Source: Rhodobacteraceae bacterium Alg231-30 (GTDB taxonomy: Bacteria; Pseudomonadota; Alphaproteobacteria; Rhodobacterales; Rhodobacteraceae). Taken from it: DNA of 64,000 nucleotides. The position numbers and the translations under genes were made by a program. Below, piece after piece: positions 27,953 to 37,499 of this stretch. How positions within the stretch are numbered: the stretch's first letter is position 1; each line of letters opens with the position of its first letter. The notes below the pieces were generated by a model. It saw nothing but the letters and a program-made list of their open reading frames with translations, had not been told where the DNA came from and did no database searches. The stretch is from assembly GCA_900143615.1 (NCBI GenBank), contig FREU01000004.1:62001-126000 (forward strand), in the 5' to 3' direction.

Positions 27953-28401
27953 GAGGCGTTCCAACTTCCGCGTTGCTGCTGGGCCTTGCCGGCCTAATCC
28001 CCTTTGTTTGGGGCGCGCTCACCCAGCTGATGCCGTCACTGGCCAGCTGGGGGATGAGTAATCTCGGTGCACGCTATGTCGGCGTGTCGCTGGTCATTTT
28101 CTACGGCACCATCATTCTGGCATTCATGTCCGGCGTATTGTGGGGCTTTGCCACCAAGACCAGCGGGCTAAAGGCCACTGTCTGTTATGCGCTGTCAGTG
28201 GTTCCAGCGCTCTGGGGGTTCATCATGACCGGTTCGGGTGCAACCACGTCAGGTTTGAACCTGATCTACGGTTTTCTCGGGCTCCTTGCACTTGATTTTG
28301 CCTTTTGGTCATGGCGCTTGGCGCCAAGTTGGTGGATGCGGCTGCGCATAGTGCTCACCGTAGTGGTTGTGGCCTGTTTGGGCGTGGGGGTTTTTCTGTG
28401 A
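27949..28401 (+). CDS. DUF3429 membrane protein
   Basis: A 150-residue protein with about five membrane helices, matching DUF3429 ([15 protein letters not shown], then [17 protein letters not shown] and [16 protein letters not shown]). Function unknown. It is translationally coupled to ispH before it and the methyltransferase after it, both by 4-nt overlaps. Confidence 0.82.
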   Translation: MRGVPTSALLLGLAGLIPFVWGALTQLMPSLASWGMSNLGARYVGVSLVIFYGTIILAFMSGVLWGFATKTSGLKATVCYALSVVPALWGFIMTGSGATTSGLNLIYGFLGLLALDFAFWSWRLAPSWWMRLRIVLTVVVVACLGVGVFL

Positions 28402-29003
28402 GTGATCGCGAAACACTATCGGTCTATGCCGAAGCAGCGAGTGAATATGCGCAGAAGTTTGCTCGCATAGATGACATCGACATGGATCAGCTTTCTGATC
28501 TAAAGGCGTTTTTCGAGGGCCTCCCTGAGGGCGGTCTAGTTTTGGACCTCGGCTGCGGGCCTGGCCAATGGGCTGCCAAGATACGGGCCGCTGGCTATAG
28601 CGTTGAAGCTATGGATGCCTCACCCGAAATGGCAAAACTGGCCAAAGATGCCTTTGACCTTGATGTCACGGTAGCCACCTTTGATGATCTGAAAACCGAG
28701 GCGCACTTTGACGGTATCTGGGCCAACTTCAGCCTGCTTCATGCGCCGCGTGCGGATTTTCCAGCCCATTTGGCGCGCATCAAACGCGCGCTCAAACCTG
28801 CTGGCAAGTTTCACATAGGTATGAAATTGGGAGCTGAAGAGGGCCGTGACAAGCTGGGCCGGTTTTATGCCTACTACGGCGAAGACGAGCTGAGCAGGTT
28901 GCTGAAAGCAGCCGGTTTCACCGTCACCCGCAGCCGGCGCGGAAATGGCGCAGGATTGGCTGGTGGTGTTGAGACTTTTGTCATACTGACCGCGCATGGC
29001 TGA
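28398..29003 (+). CDS. Class I SAM-dependent methyltransferase
   Basis: A 201-residue methyltransferase with motif [18 protein letters not shown], motif II-like [14 protein letters not shown] and a later [19 protein letters not shown]. The substrate is not assignable; the type is typical of small-molecule methyltransferases. The GTG 28398 start overlaps the DUF3429 stop (GTGA) and gives the expected length; an ATG at 28305 would lie inside the upstream gene. The end overlaps rnhA by 8 nt. Confidence 0.87.
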   Translation: MSDRETLSVYAEAASEYAQKFARIDDIDMDQLSDLKAFFEGLPEGGLVLDLGCGPGQWAAKIRAAGYSVEAMDASPEMAKLAKDAFDLDVTVATFDDLKTEAHFDGIWANFSLLHAPRADFPAHLARIKRALKPAGKFHIGMKLGAEEGRDKLGRFYAYYGEDELSRLLKAAGFTVTRSRRGNGAGLAGGVETFVILTAHG

Positions 29004-29454
29004 TTTGATTGCATATACTGATGGCGCTTGTTCAGGAAATCCCGGCCCGGGCGGCTGGGGGGTTTTGATGCAGGCCAAAGACGGCGACACCGTTCTTAAG
29101 ACACGCGACCTAAACGGTGGCGCGGCGGGAACAACCAACAATAAAATGGAGCTTATGGCCGCAATCATGGCGCTAGAAACGCTTGAGCGGGCCAGCAAGA
29201 TTACCATCGTGACTGACAGCAAATATGTGATGGACGGCGTGACCAAGTGGATTTTCGGCTGGAAGAAAAACGGCTGGAAAACCGCGGCGAAGAAGCCTGT
29301 CAAAAACGTCGAGCTCTGGCAGCGGCTGGATGCGGCCCAAGCCCGTCATCAGGTGACATGGGAATGGGTCAAAGGTCACGCGGGACACCCCGAGAACGAA
29401 CGCGCCGACGAGTTGGCGCGCGAAGGCATGGCACCGTTCAAACCGACAAAGTAG
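28996..29454 (+). CDS. rnhA: Ribonuclease HI
   Basis: A 152-residue RNase HI that degrades RNA in RNA/DNA hybrids. It shows [36 protein letters not shown] and the C-terminal [15 protein letters not shown]. The DEDD catalytic set is intact. It is the last gene of the overlapping ispH-DUF3429-methyltransferase-rnhA quartet. Confidence 0.95.
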   Translation: MADLIAYTDGACSGNPGPGGWGVLMQAKDGDTVLKTRDLNGGAAGTTNNKMELMAAIMALETLERASKITIVTDSKYVMDGVTKWIFGWKKNGWKTAAKKPVKNVELWQRLDAAQARHQVTWEWVKGHAGHPENERADELAREGMAPFKPTK

Positions 29455-29463
29455 GCTCGGCCC

Positions 29464-29700
29464 TTAGCGTCGGAAATGCGTGGGCACAATGATCAACGCG
29501 CCCACGGACGCGATGATCGCATTTAGACCTGGGCTGCCAAAGCCGATATTAAACATGCGCGAGATCATAAAGAACAAAAATGCGCCGCCGATACAGATAA
29601 TGATCGAGGGCACATAACCATTGCGGGTAAAGTTTGAGCGCTCGGCTGCGTAGCCGATGATACCCGCGATAATCACAGTGCCAAAAAACGCAAAAAACAC
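29464..29700 (-). CDS. Small membrane protein, possibly GlsB/YeaQ-like
   Basis: A 78-residue protein with three predicted membrane helices (FFAFFGTVIIAGIIGYAA, VPSIIICIGGAFLFFMI, LNAIIASVGALIIVP). Gly-rich helices and the end ASVGALIIVP resemble the GlsB/YeaQ/YmgE (transglycosylase-associated) family, but similarity is modest. It ends 9 bp from the convergent rnhA and lies directly downstream of fmt on the minus strand. Confidence 0.6.
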   Translation of the reverse strand: MFFAFFGTVIIAGIIGYAAERSNFTRNGYVPSIIICIGGAFLFFMISRMFNIGFGSPGLNAIIASVGALIIVPTHFRR

Positions 29701-29709
29701 GCGCTGCTC

Positions 29710-30615
29710 CTAGATTGTTTGCCCAGCCTTGAGAGGAAAGCCCCTCAGAAAGACATCTGCATCCTGCGCGCCTTTGCCAGCGCGTTGCAAGCGTAGAAGC
29801 TGCACAGCCCCCGATCCGCAGGCAATGGTGAGCGCATCATCCAGAAATGTGCCAGCAGTGCCCTCAGCCGGAACAAGACGCGAGGCTAGGATTTTCACAC
29901 GCTGCCCGTCGATTTCCGTATAGGCTCCGGGAAAAGGCGACAGGCCACGAATTTTGCGATCAACCTCAACTGCGGACGCGGTCCAATCGATGCGCGCCTC
30001 TGCCTTATCGATCTTTTCGGCATAGGTCACGCCGCCCTCGGGTTGAGGTTCTGGCGTTAATGTCTCAAGTTTGGACAGGGTCTCGACGATGGCCGCGCTG
30101 CCAATTTCAGAGAGGCGGTCATGTAGCTGCGCCGTGGTTTCCTGCGCCCCAATCGGGGTCGCGGCCCGCAGCAAAACAGCACCCGTATCAAGCCCCGCGT
30201 CCATCTGCATAATACACACGCCGGTTTCAGCATCCCCCGCCATGATCGCGCGATGGATGGGGGCGGCCCCGCGCCAGCGCGGCAGAAGGCTGGCGTGAAT
30301 GTTCAGACACCCTAGCTTTGGCGCGTCTAAAATAGCTTGGGGCAGGATCAGACCATAGGCGACAACAACCGCAACATCGGCGTAAAGTGCGGCGAACTCG
30401 GCCTGTGCAGCGTCGTTGCGCAAAGACACCGGATGGCGCACCTCAAGGCCCAGCGCGTCGGCCCGGGCATGCACCGGTGTAGGACGGTCTTTCTTGCCGC
30501 GCCCCGCAGGGCGGGGAGGCTGGCAATAGACCGCAGCAATTTCGTGGCCCGCATCGATCAGCGCGTCCAAAACCGACACGGAAAAGTCAGGTGTTCCCAT
30601 AAAGATAATGCGCAT
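29710..30615 (-). CDS. fmt: Methionyl-tRNA formyltransferase
   Basis: A 301-residue Fmt formylating initiator Met-tRNA with 10-formyl-THF. Motifs are [35 protein letters not shown] and [13 protein letters not shown]; a C-terminal OB-like domain follows ([20 protein letters not shown]). ATG 30615 with AGGA upstream is preferred over GTG 30618. It lies 13 nt downstream of three tandem deformylase genes, matching N-terminal formylation with deformylation. Confidence 0.96.
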   Translation of the reverse strand: MRIIFMGTPDFSVSVLDALIDAGHEIAAVYCQPPRPAGRGKKDRPTPVHARADALGLEVRHPVSLRNDAAQAEFAALYADVAVVVAYGLILPQAILDAPKLGCLNIHASLLPRWRGAAPIHRAIMAGDAETGVCIMQMDAGLDTGAVLLRAATPIGAQETTAQLHDRLSEIGSAAIVETLSKLETLTPEPQPEGGVTYAEKIDKAEARIDWTASAVEVDRKIRGLSPFPGAYTEIDGQRVKILASRLVPAEGTAGTFLDDALTIACGSGAVQLLRLQRAGKGAQDADVFLRGFPLKAGQTI

Positions 30616-30628
30616 CACGAGGTCCTTG

Positions 30629-31126
30629 TCAGTTGCGCAGCTTGCGCGCCTTTTTGATCAGCATGTCACGTTTGACCTTGCTGAGGTGGTCGAAATACAT
30701 CTTGCCATTGATGTGGTCGATCTGGTGCTGCACCGAGGTCGCCCAGAGCCCGACAAAGTCTTTCTCAACCGTCTCACCGTTCTCATCCATATAGCGCACC
30801 GTCACCGCACGAGGACGTTTGATCTTGGCGGACACCCCGACAAGATTGGGACTGGCTTCGTCATGCTCGCGCGGCTGTACCGAGGCATGCAGCACCACCG
30901 GATTGGCCAGACGGATCACCTGATCGCCCTCCTCGGAGGCATCCACCACGCAGAGCCGCAGCATCTCGCCAATTTGATTTGCACCCATACCCACGCCGGG
31001 CATGGCATACATGGTGTCGATCAGATCGGTCCAAATCTGGCGCACCTCGTCAGTGATCTCGGTGACGTCTTGTGCAGCGATGCGCAGGCGTTTGTCGGGC
31101 CATGGCAGGCAGGGGCGTACGGTCAT
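30629..31126 (-). CDS. Degenerate peptide deformylase paralogue
   Basis: A 165-residue member of the deformylase family with the active site altered. Motif I reads GVGMGANQ (44-51). Aligning on the downstream RP, the metal-binding Cys of EGCLS is replaced by Ser92 within DEASPNLVG. Motif III is HQIDH (134-138), so the catalytic Glu is Gln135. Both His ligands remain. It is probably inactive as a deformylase or has another role. The stretch is collinear and intact, not a decayed gene. It overlaps the next deformylase gene by 4 nt and precedes fmt. Confidence 0.85.
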   Translation of the reverse strand: MTVRPCLPWPDKRLRIAAQDVTEITDEVRQIWTDLIDTMYAMPGVGMGANQIGEMLRLCVVDASEEGDQVIRLANPVVLHASVQPREHDEASPNLVGVSAKIKRPRAVTVRYMDENGETVEKDFVGLWATSVQHQIDHINGKMYFDHLSKVKRDMLIKKARKLRN

Positions 31127-31614
31127 GGGGCGGGGTATCCTTGCAATATCTCGGCGCGTTCTTCGCCGGAAAGATGATCCAACGTCACGCGACCATGCAG
31201 GTGGTCAATTTCGTGTTGAATACAGCGCGCGGCAAATCCGGAAAAATCCGCCTCTTGGATTTGGCCCTCCAGATTCCGCCAGCGCAGTGAAATTCGCTTG
31301 GGGCGTTCAACGGCCACCATCAAATCAGGGATCGACAGGCAGCCTTCCTCGGCGGTCTCCGTGGTTTCGCTGCGCGCAATGATGGCCGGATCTAGAAACA
31401 CCATCGGGTCCTTGTCTCCGTCTTTCCACGTGCAATCCATCACAAAGATCGCCTGCAATACACCAACCTGAGGTCCGGCCAATCCGCGACCGGGCGCGGC
31501 ATACATGGTGTCCAGCATATCACCAGCGAGCTGTTTCACATCTGCCAAACCAACCATCTCGCAGACCTGTGCCAATCGCGCGTCAGGCCACTGAACAATC
31601 GGCAGCACGCTCAT
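31123..31614 (-). CDS. def: Peptide deformylase, second paralogue
   Basis: A 163-residue deformylase with the metal site intact: Cys92 in EEGCLSIP and HEIDH at 134-138 with Glu135. Motif I is GRGLAGPQ (42-49), where the usual second Ala is Gly, a variant seen in alternative deformylases. It should remove formyl from nascent N-terminal Met, perhaps with shifted substrate range. It overlaps its neighbours on both sides by 4 nt. Confidence 0.9.
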   Translation of the reverse strand: MSVLPIVQWPDARLAQVCEMVGLADVKQLAGDMLDTMYAAPGRGLAGPQVGVLQAIFVMDCTWKDGDKDPMVFLDPAIIARSETTETAEEGCLSIPDLMVAVERPKRISLRWRNLEGQIQEADFSGFAARCIQHEIDHLHGRVTLDHLSGEERAEILQGYPAP

Positions 31615-32132
31615 CCGCGGGCCCGTTCGCGCTTCATTTTTTGCGACTTGCGCGTCATCATCTGACGCTTCATCGGCTTGAGATAATCGATGAACAGCTT
31701 GCCGTTGAGATGGTCGATCTCATGTTGCACACAGGTTGCCCAAAGCCCGTCAAAATCTTTCTCACGTGGGTTGCCATCCATGTCGATCCAGCCAACCCGC
31801 ACCGAAGCGGGGCGAGTCACATCGGCGAATTGTTCGGGAATGGACAGGCAGCCTTCTTCATAGACGTTCTCGTCATCTGAGCTGGACAGCACTTCGGGGT
31901 TGAACATCACCGTCGGCTCAGGCGTGCCCTCTTTGATGCAATCCATCACGATCAGCCGATTCAGCACGCCCACTTGTGGCGCGGCCAGACCGATGCCAGG
32001 CGCGTCATACATAGTTTCCAACATATCATCCGCCAATTTGCGCAATTCATCAGACAGATCAGTCACTGGCGCGCAGAGTTTTTTAAGGCGGGGGTCGGGG
32101 TGGATAAGAATAGGTTTGATCATGTCCTTCAT
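31611..32132 (-). CDS. def: Peptide deformylase, canonical copy
   Basis: A 173-residue deformylase with all three canonical motifs: GIGLAAPQ (46-53), EEGCLSIP (Cys95) and QHEIDHLNG (His137, Glu138, His141). It uses Fe2+ or similar metal to deformylate new proteins. The basic C-terminus (KPMKRQMMTRKSQKMKRER) may contact the ribosome. It is the first gene of the def-def-def-fmt operon on the minus strand. Confidence 0.96.
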   Translation of the reverse strand: MKDMIKPILIHPDPRLKKLCAPVTDLSDELRKLADDMLETMYDAPGIGLAAPQVGVLNRLIVMDCIKEGTPEPTVMFNPEVLSSSDDENVYEEGCLSIPEQFADVTRPASVRVGWIDMDGNPREKDFDGLWATCVQHEIDHLNGKLFIDYLKPMKRQMMTRKSQKMKRERARG

Positions 32133-32136
32133 CTAG

Positions 32137-32174
32137 GACAAGCCGCGCGTGCGCGCAACGGGGTTGCGCTTGTC
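32137..32174. other. Long inverted repeat in the def/patB divergent region
   Basis: GACAAGC (32137-32143) pairs with GCTTGTC (32168-32174), and inside it CGCAAC pairs with GTTGCG around GG. It begins 5 nt upstream of the def start and lies 48 nt before patB. It may be an operator or an untranslated-region hairpin. Confidence 0.4.
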
Positions 32175-32221
32175 TGTGGTTCGTCTAGCGTCCTGTCAGA
32201 ACAAATTAAGAGGATCTTCCC

Positions 32222-33394
32222 ATGAGTTTTGACGACATCATCGACCGCTTTGGCACCCATTCCGTCAAATGGGACATGATGGAAAAGATTTATGGCGTTC
32301 CCGCGCAAGATGGCATTTCCATGTGGGTGGCTGATATGGATTTCCGTCCCCCTGCTTGTGTCAGCGGCGCGCTGCAAGGAATGATCGATCACGGCATCTA
32401 TGGCTATTATGGCGATGAGACCGCCTATCGTGCCGCGATCTGCTGGTGGATGAAAACCCGCCACAGCTGGGACATAGACCCCGAAATGATTTTCACCACG
32501 CATGGGTTGGTCAACGGCACGTCGATGTGCATCGACACCTATACCAAACCCGGCGATGGGGTTGTGCTGATGACACCAGTCTATCATGCGTTCTCAAAGG
32601 TCATCAAAGCGTCAGGCCGCGAAGTTGTGGAATGTGAGCTGGTCAATAACGATGGCGGCTATGAGATGGATTTTGACGCATGGGATGCGCAGATGCGCGG
32701 GCATGAGACCATGTTTGTGCTGTGCTCTCCCCATAATCCGGGCGGGCGTGTCTGGACGCGCGACGAGCTGCAAGGGGTGGCGAATTTTGTCAAACGACAC
32801 GACCTGATTTTGGTGTCCGATGAAATCCATCATGATCTGGTCTATGCGGGGCACACACACATCCCGATGTCGCGCGTGGATGACAGTATCGCGGATCGAC
32901 TGGTGATGATGACCGCCACCACCAAAACGTTTAACATCGCGGGCAGCCATTCGGGCAATGTCATCATCCCCGATGAGGCACTGCGTGCAAAATTTAGCGC
33001 CCGCATGATGGCGTTGGGGATCTCGGCCAACTCATTTGGGCTTTATATGGCGGAGGCAGCCTATTCGCCGGAAGGTGCGGCCTGGGTGGATGACCTGGTG
33101 GTCTATCTGGATGGCAACCGCCAGGTTCTGGATGCGGCCATCGCCGACATTCCAGGATTGAAGTCGATGCCGCTTGAAGCAACCTATCTCAGCTGGGTGG
33201 ATTTCAGCGACACCGGCATGGCGCGGGAAGAATTCACCGATCGGGTGCAGAAAACTGCGCGTATTGCGGTGAACCACGGGCCAACTTTTGGCAAAGGCGG
33301 CGAGAATTTCCTGCGCTTTAACATCGCCACGCCGCGCGCGCGCGTTGAAGAGGCGGCACAACGTCTGGCGGCGGCTTTTGGTGATTTGCAGTAA
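32222..33394 (+). CDS. PatB/MalY-type PLP-dependent C-S lyase (cystathionine beta-lyase-like)
   Basis: A 390-residue fold-type I PLP enzyme. It begins FDDIIDRFGTHSVKWDMM and has MWVADMDF, both hallmarks of the PatB/MalY group. PLP Lys235 lies in TATTKTFNIAGSHSG; CSPHNPGGRVW and VSDEIHHDLVY supply the Asn and Asp contacts, and RFNIATPR the carboxylate Arg. Such enzymes cleave cystathionine or cysteine conjugates. It could serve methionine synthesis or detoxification. AAGAGG lies before ATG. Confidence 0.9.
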   Translation: MSFDDIIDRFGTHSVKWDMMEKIYGVPAQDGISMWVADMDFRPPACVSGALQGMIDHGIYGYYGDETAYRAAICWWMKTRHSWDIDPEMIFTTHGLVNGTSMCIDTYTKPGDGVVLMTPVYHAFSKVIKASGREVVECELVNNDGGYEMDFDAWDAQMRGHETMFVLCSPHNPGGRVWTRDELQGVANFVKRHDLILVSDEIHHDLVYAGHTHIPMSRVDDSIADRLVMMTATTKTFNIAGSHSGNVIIPDEALRAKFSARMMALGISANSFGLYMAEAAYSPEGAAWVDDLVVYLDGNRQVLDAAIADIPGLKSMPLEATYLSWVDFSDTGMAREEFTDRVQKTARIAVNHGPTFGKGGENFLRFNIATPRARVEEAAQRLAAAFGDLQ

Positions 33395-33407
33395 AAATAG
33401 GACGCGA

Positions 33408-33514
33408 AGGGGGCGCTCCCGCCCCTTTTAGCTTCATCAAAGATGAATCCTAAAAGCCTTGGGCGAGGCTCAGCTGCGCTGAGCCTGCCTTAGGTATTTT
33501 CAGCACCAAAAAGT
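33408..33514 (-). repeat. Dispersed intergenic repeat, copy B (longest)
   Basis: Read on the minus strand it begins ACTTTTTGGTGCTGAAAATA, continues CCT, then carries nested hairpins: GGCTCAG-CGCAG-CTGAGCC, then CTTTTAG paired with TAAAAG, ending with GGGGCGGGAGCGCCCC. It lies between convergent patB and a hypothetical gene. Confidence 0.75.
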
Positions 33515-33530
33515 GAAATGTTTGCGCACC

Positions 33531-33884
33531 TCAACTATCGTCGGTGAGCAGGCCAACGGGGGCGTTTTCACCACGGTAAAAATCAACCGGCGCCTGATCG
33601 GCACTGGGGGTGGCGCGTTTGAAATCATAACGCATTTCGCCGTTCAGCTCTTCGCTGGCGATGATCAGACATTGATAGAGATGTTTGCCCCCATCATAGA
33701 GATCGACAAGCCCGCGCAGGCGTGGCGTGGTTTCCGCGTCCAATGTGAACCCGTTGTCGCGAAACCTAAGAACTCGAAAGCTTGCATCATCCGCCTGCAC
33801 ACGCAAACGGTGGCGGCTTTTGAGGGCTTTTTTTCGGGCGGCATCAAGTCCGGCCTGAACTTCGGGCGGTATATAGGTGGTCAT
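33531..33884 (-). CDS. Conserved hypothetical protein
   Basis: A 117-residue cytoplasmic protein of no recognised family. The N-terminal half is basic (LDAARKKALKSRHRLRVQAD); the rest looks alpha/beta with LVDLYDGGKHLYQCLIIASE and ends acidic. I place the start at ATG 33884, with GGAG 6 nt upstream, instead of 33935. I believe similar proteins occur in related Rhodobacteraceae, but that is from memory. Confidence 0.7.
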   Translation of the reverse strand: MTTYIPPEVQAGLDAARKKALKSRHRLRVQADDASFRVLRFRDNGFTLDAETTPRLRGLVDLYDGGKHLYQCLIIASEELNGEMRYDFKRATPSADQAPVDFYRGENAPVGLLTDDS

Positions 33885-34051
33885 CAAAAGCTCCGTTGTT
33901 GTCTCTAGAGTTCCGGTTTCTGAGGCTACGGTCAAGCAACGACTTCATGACGTCGGCGGCAGTGTGCGCACACGCGCAATCCGCCTGCGCAAAGTGGCAT
34001 TTGAGAGCGGCAGCGGATGCTCTACCTTCTTGCGCGAATAAGGAGTGCGTC

Positions 34052-35026
34052 ATGGGACATCTATTGGACGGGAATTGGGTAACTGAACCCATTGATACCA
34101 AAGCTACAGGCGGTAAATTTGTGCGCTCGGCGGCGCAGTTTCGCAACTGGATTACAACAGATGGAAGCGCCGGCCCATCGGGAGGCGGCGGTTTCAAAGC
34201 TGAAAGCGGTCGCTATCATCTATTCGTGTCTTATGCCTGCCCTTGGGCGCATCGCACCCTCATTTTTCGCGCTCTGAAAGGGTTGAGTGAACATATTGAT
34301 GTGTCTGTTGTGCATCCCGACATGCTTCAAGATGGCTGGACCTTTGCACCCGATGCTGCAGGTCTTGTCAGGGATCGCCTGTTTGGTTCAGAGTTTGCCC
34401 GCGACATCTATCTGCGAGCGGATCCGCAGTATAGCGGGCGGGTCACGGTGCCAATCCTGTGGGACAAACAGCGCGCCACGATTGTATCCAACGAAAGCTC
34501 CGAGATAATCCGTATGTTCAACAGCGCCTTTAACGCGCTGACAGGCAACATCACGGATTATTGGCCACAAACGCTGCGCGGCGACATAGAGGTGGTGAAC
34601 GCGCGGATTTATAGCACGCTTAACAACGGCGTTTATAAAAGCGGTTTTGCGTCCTCCCAAGAAGCATATGAGGCCGCAGTGCACCCCGTCTTTGACACGC
34701 TGGAGTGGATTGAGGCGCGCTTGTCGCACCAGCGCTATTTAATGGGCGACACCGTGACCGAGGCCGACTGGCGGCTGTTTCCCACATTGATCCGGTTTGA
34801 TCCGGTGTACCACTTGCACTTTAAATGCAACCGCGCGCGGATCATCGATTACTCCAACCTGTGGGCTTACACACGCGAGCTGTATCAGACGGCAGGCGTG
34901 CGCAACACGGTCAATCTAGACCATATTGTGCGCCACTATCACTACAGCCATGAAAGCATCAATCCAAACCGGATTGTGCCAATCAATCCAGTTTTGGACT
35001 ATGATGCGCCGCACGGGCGCGGCTGA
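34052..35026 (+). CDS. Glutathionyl-hydroquinone reductase (Xi-class GST)
   Basis: A 324-residue protein with the Xi-class GST layout: an extended N-terminal segment, then Cys63 in SYACPWAHRTL, the catalytic residue that attacks glutathionyl-hydroquinones, and C-terminal helices containing EADWRLFPTLIRFDPVYHLHFKCN. It reduces glutathionyl-hydroquinones in the cytoplasm, recycling quinones or aiding aromatic breakdown. AAGGAG 6 nt before ATG 34052 decides the start. Confidence 0.93.
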   Translation: MGHLLDGNWVTEPIDTKATGGKFVRSAAQFRNWITTDGSAGPSGGGGFKAESGRYHLFVSYACPWAHRTLIFRALKGLSEHIDVSVVHPDMLQDGWTFAPDAAGLVRDRLFGSEFARDIYLRADPQYSGRVTVPILWDKQRATIVSNESSEIIRMFNSAFNALTGNITDYWPQTLRGDIEVVNARIYSTLNNGVYKSGFASSQEAYEAAVHPVFDTLEWIEARLSHQRYLMGDTVTEADWRLFPTLIRFDPVYHLHFKCNRARIIDYSNLWAYTRELYQTAGVRNTVNLDHIVRHYHYSHESINPNRIVPINPVLDYDAPHGRG

Positions 35027-35028
35027 GC

Positions 35029-35397
35029 CTAAGCTGCGCGTCTAAGTGTCCCGTAGTGCTCAACCATAGCGGCGAGATCGGCCGGAGGAGTTGCTGTGGG
35101 CACAAGCGCGCGCGCATTGGAACAGAAATTGAAAATTGAACCGTCCGAGAAGAATGTACTGTCGCTGACAAATACCACTTCGGTATCAGGATGGCGAAAG
35201 GACACATAGTCCGACAGGGCCAATGTCCCATTTTCCAGAACCAAATTAAGAACAATCACGTCGAAGAATTGGTCGCGCAGTAGTGACAAAGCCTGAGCTT
35301 GTGACGTCACAAGGCTAGTTTCAACACCAAGGCGCATCATATGGCGCTGCCACAATCCACCCAAATTGGCATTATGTTCCACTATAAGTGCGCGCAT
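35029..35397 (-). CDS. Stand-alone degenerate receiver (pseudo-receiver) protein
   Basis: A 122-residue single-domain protein with a CheY-like layout. The acidic pocket is Glu7-His8 (ALIVEHN), the phosphoacceptor position in VIVLNLVLENG is Asn51 rather than Asp, and the conserved Lys of the last strand is missing (ALVPTATPP). It likely works without Asp phosphorylation. SDGSIFNFCSNARALVP looks like a conserved lineage signature. It has no output domain and no kinase gene nearby. The stop abuts the convergent GST gene by 2 bp. Confidence 0.75.
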   Translation of the reverse strand: MRALIVEHNANLGGLWQRHMMRLGVETSLVTSQAQALSLLRDQFFDVIVLNLVLENGTLALSDYVSFRHPDTEVVFVSDSTFFSDGSIFNFCSNARALVPTATPPADLAAMVEHYGTLRRAA

Positions 35398-35577
35398 GGT
35401 CCCCTCCTCAATTAGTTGAGCGACTTAATCCCTCAGAAGAAGCCTATGTAGGGAGGGCGGATATGAAAAAGAAGTCAGGCCAAAATCGCGAGGCGGTTCC
35501 CCGCTAAATGCAGGGCGAAACCTTGCCAAGAGAAAGAAATTACGTTTGAACCGCCCCAACAGCTAGGAGCGCGCGCG

Positions 35578-36531
35578 ATGTCATCACCGCTTGAGAGTTC
35601 AAAAGATCGGGACCACGGTGGCGGGGTTGATGCGGCCGTGCTGAAATGGGGTGGGCAACGCTGCGACTGGCTGGATTTATCCACGGGCATAAATCCCGTG
35701 CCGTACAATATGCCGCCCATAACAGTTGCCGATTGGGCCGAATTGCCGGACAAAAGTGCCCAGAGTGCGTTGATCCAATCGGCCCGTAATTTTTGGCAAG
35801 TTCCTGAGAATGCGCACATTTTAGCCGCTCCAGGCGCGTCAGCGTTGATTGCCAAGCTCCCAAGTCTCGCCAAAATCGGACGAGTCGACATCCCCGCGCC
35901 CACCTATAGTGAGCACGCCGCCGCCTTTGCCGCGGGTGGCTGGACCGAGGCCAAGATCAACGCGGATGCGCGCGTTTTGGTGCATCCTAACAACCCAACC
36001 GGGCAGTTTTGGACCACCAAAGACCTAAACGCGCCGTTCACCATCGTTGACGAGAGCTTCTGCGACATCGCGCCTAATCAAAGCTTGATCGCGAGCACGG
36101 CCAAACCTGGTCGGATTGTGCTTAAAAGTTTTGGCAAGTTTTGGGGCTTGGCAGGCTTGCGACTCGGGTTTGCTATCGGCGCTCCAGAGCTTATCGAGCG
36201 CCTTGGCGCAATGATCGGCCCTTGGGCCGTGTCCGGTCCGGCCCTGCGTGTCGGGACCGCAGCTCTATCAGATCAGGACTGGGCGACAGCCACGCGCGCG
36301 CGGCTGAAAGACGATGCCGCCCGGCTCGATGCTTTACTGATGGCGCAAGGCGCAACCCTTGTGGGCGGTACATCCCTGTTTCGTCTGTATGAGGTGGAGA
36401 ATGCAGCCCGCTGGCAAGACAAGTTGGCTCAGGGTCACGTTTGGTCGCGCATTTTCCCCTATTCACGTACATTTTTGCGATTGGGCCTGCCTGCGCCCAA
36501 CCGCTGGGACCAGCTGGAGGCAGCCTTATGA
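35578..36531 (+). CDS. cobC: Threonine-phosphate decarboxylase (CobC)
   Basis: A 317-residue PLP enzyme of the histidinol-phosphate aminotransferase fold. It has HGGGVDAA and [12 protein letters not shown], both typical of CobC (Salmonella CobD), then [19 protein letters not shown] and Lys187 in [16 protein letters not shown]. The enzyme decarboxylates L-threonine phosphate to the aminopropanol phosphate arm of cobalamin. ATGA overlap couples it to cobD. Confidence 0.93.
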   Translation: MSSPLESSKDRDHGGGVDAAVLKWGGQRCDWLDLSTGINPVPYNMPPITVADWAELPDKSAQSALIQSARNFWQVPENAHILAAPGASALIAKLPSLAKIGRVDIPAPTYSEHAAAFAAGGWTEAKINADARVLVHPNNPTGQFWTTKDLNAPFTIVDESFCDIAPNQSLIASTAKPGRIVLKSFGKFWGLAGLRLGFAIGAPELIERLGAMIGPWAVSGPALRVGTAALSDQDWATATRARLKDDAARLDALLMAQGATLVGGTSLFRLYEVENAARWQDKLAQGHVWSRIFPYSRTFLRLGLPAPNRWDQLEAAL

Positions 36532-37436
36532 GCACCGCATGTATCCTTGTCTTTGCCATGCTGTTGGACGCCGCATTGGGTGAGCCACCATGGGTGTGGC
36601 GTCGCCTACCACATCCCGCTGTCTTGATGGGGCGATTGATCAGTTGGGCCGATGTCCAGTTCAACAAAGATAGCGCCCGCCAAGCCAAAGGCATTGTTTT
36701 GGTCGCTGGTTTGGTTTTGGGCGGATGGCTTCTGGGGGTCGTACTAAGTGCTTTCGGCTGGGTGGTCGAAATCCTCATTGTCGCCGTCTTGCTGGCCCAA
36801 CGCTCGCTGGTGAGCCACGTCCAAGCTGTTGGTGATGCGTTGCGGGTATCGTTGGGAGACGGGCGCCGCGCGGTTGGACAAATCGTCAGCCGCGATACGG
36901 GCGAGTTGGATGAGACAGCGGTCGCACGCTCTGCAATTGAGTCAGGCGCTGAAAACCTAAGTGATGGCGTGATTGCCCCCGCGTTTTGGTTTCTGATCGC
37001 GGGACTACCGGGTTTGTTGATCTACAAAGTTATCAATACTGCCGACAGTATGATTGGATATCGCACCGAACGGTACTCAGATTTTGGTTGGGCTGCGGCA
37101 CGGTTGGACGATGTGTTAAACTGGGTTCCCGCCCGCATTTCTGCCGCGTTGATCGCGTTGGTGCATTTGGGGCTTCGCGACTGGAAAGCCATTCGCACCG
37201 ACGCAAGCTTACATCGTTCCCCGAACGCGGGATGGCCGGAATCCGCGATGGCACGCGCCCTGAATGTGGCAGTTTCAGGACCACGCAGCTATGGTGGGCA
37301 GTTGCGTGATTTCCCTTATGTCAATGAATTTGGTCGCCGCACGTTAGGTCCGGATGACGTGGACGCAGCCTGTCGCGCGCTATGGCTCAGTTGGTCGGCG
37401 GCTCTTTGCATAGTCTTGGTCTTTTCCCTGCTATAG
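36528..37436 (+). CDS. cobD: Adenosylcobinamide-phosphate synthase (CobD/CbiB)
   Basis: A 302-residue inner-membrane protein joining aminopropanol (phosphate) to adenosylcobyric acid. Family features are [54 protein letters not shown] and [23 protein letters not shown] 36528 overlaps the cobC stop. Together the two genes supply the nucleotide-loop precursor of B12. Confidence 0.95.
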   Translation: MSTACILVFAMLLDAALGEPPWVWRRLPHPAVLMGRLISWADVQFNKDSARQAKGIVLVAGLVLGGWLLGVVLSAFGWVVEILIVAVLLAQRSLVSHVQAVGDALRVSLGDGRRAVGQIVSRDTGELDETAVARSAIESGAENLSDGVIAPAFWFLIAGLPGLLIYKVINTADSMIGYRTERYSDFGWAAARLDDVLNWVPARISAALIALVHLGLRDWKAIRTDASLHRSPNAGWPESAMARALNVAVSGPRSYGGQLRDFPYVNEFGRRTLGPDDVDAACRALWLSWSAALCIVLVFSLL

Positions 37437-37499
37437 CGCTTGTCCGAGACGGAGGCTCTGCTAACCTTAGGGTGTATTTTCACCTGAGGTTATTGCCAC

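Noticed and set aside
35463-35507. 14-codon frame with GGGAGG upstream before cobC
   Set aside because: Too short, and no conservation or coding signal can be judged by eye; may be a leader peptide but unsupported.
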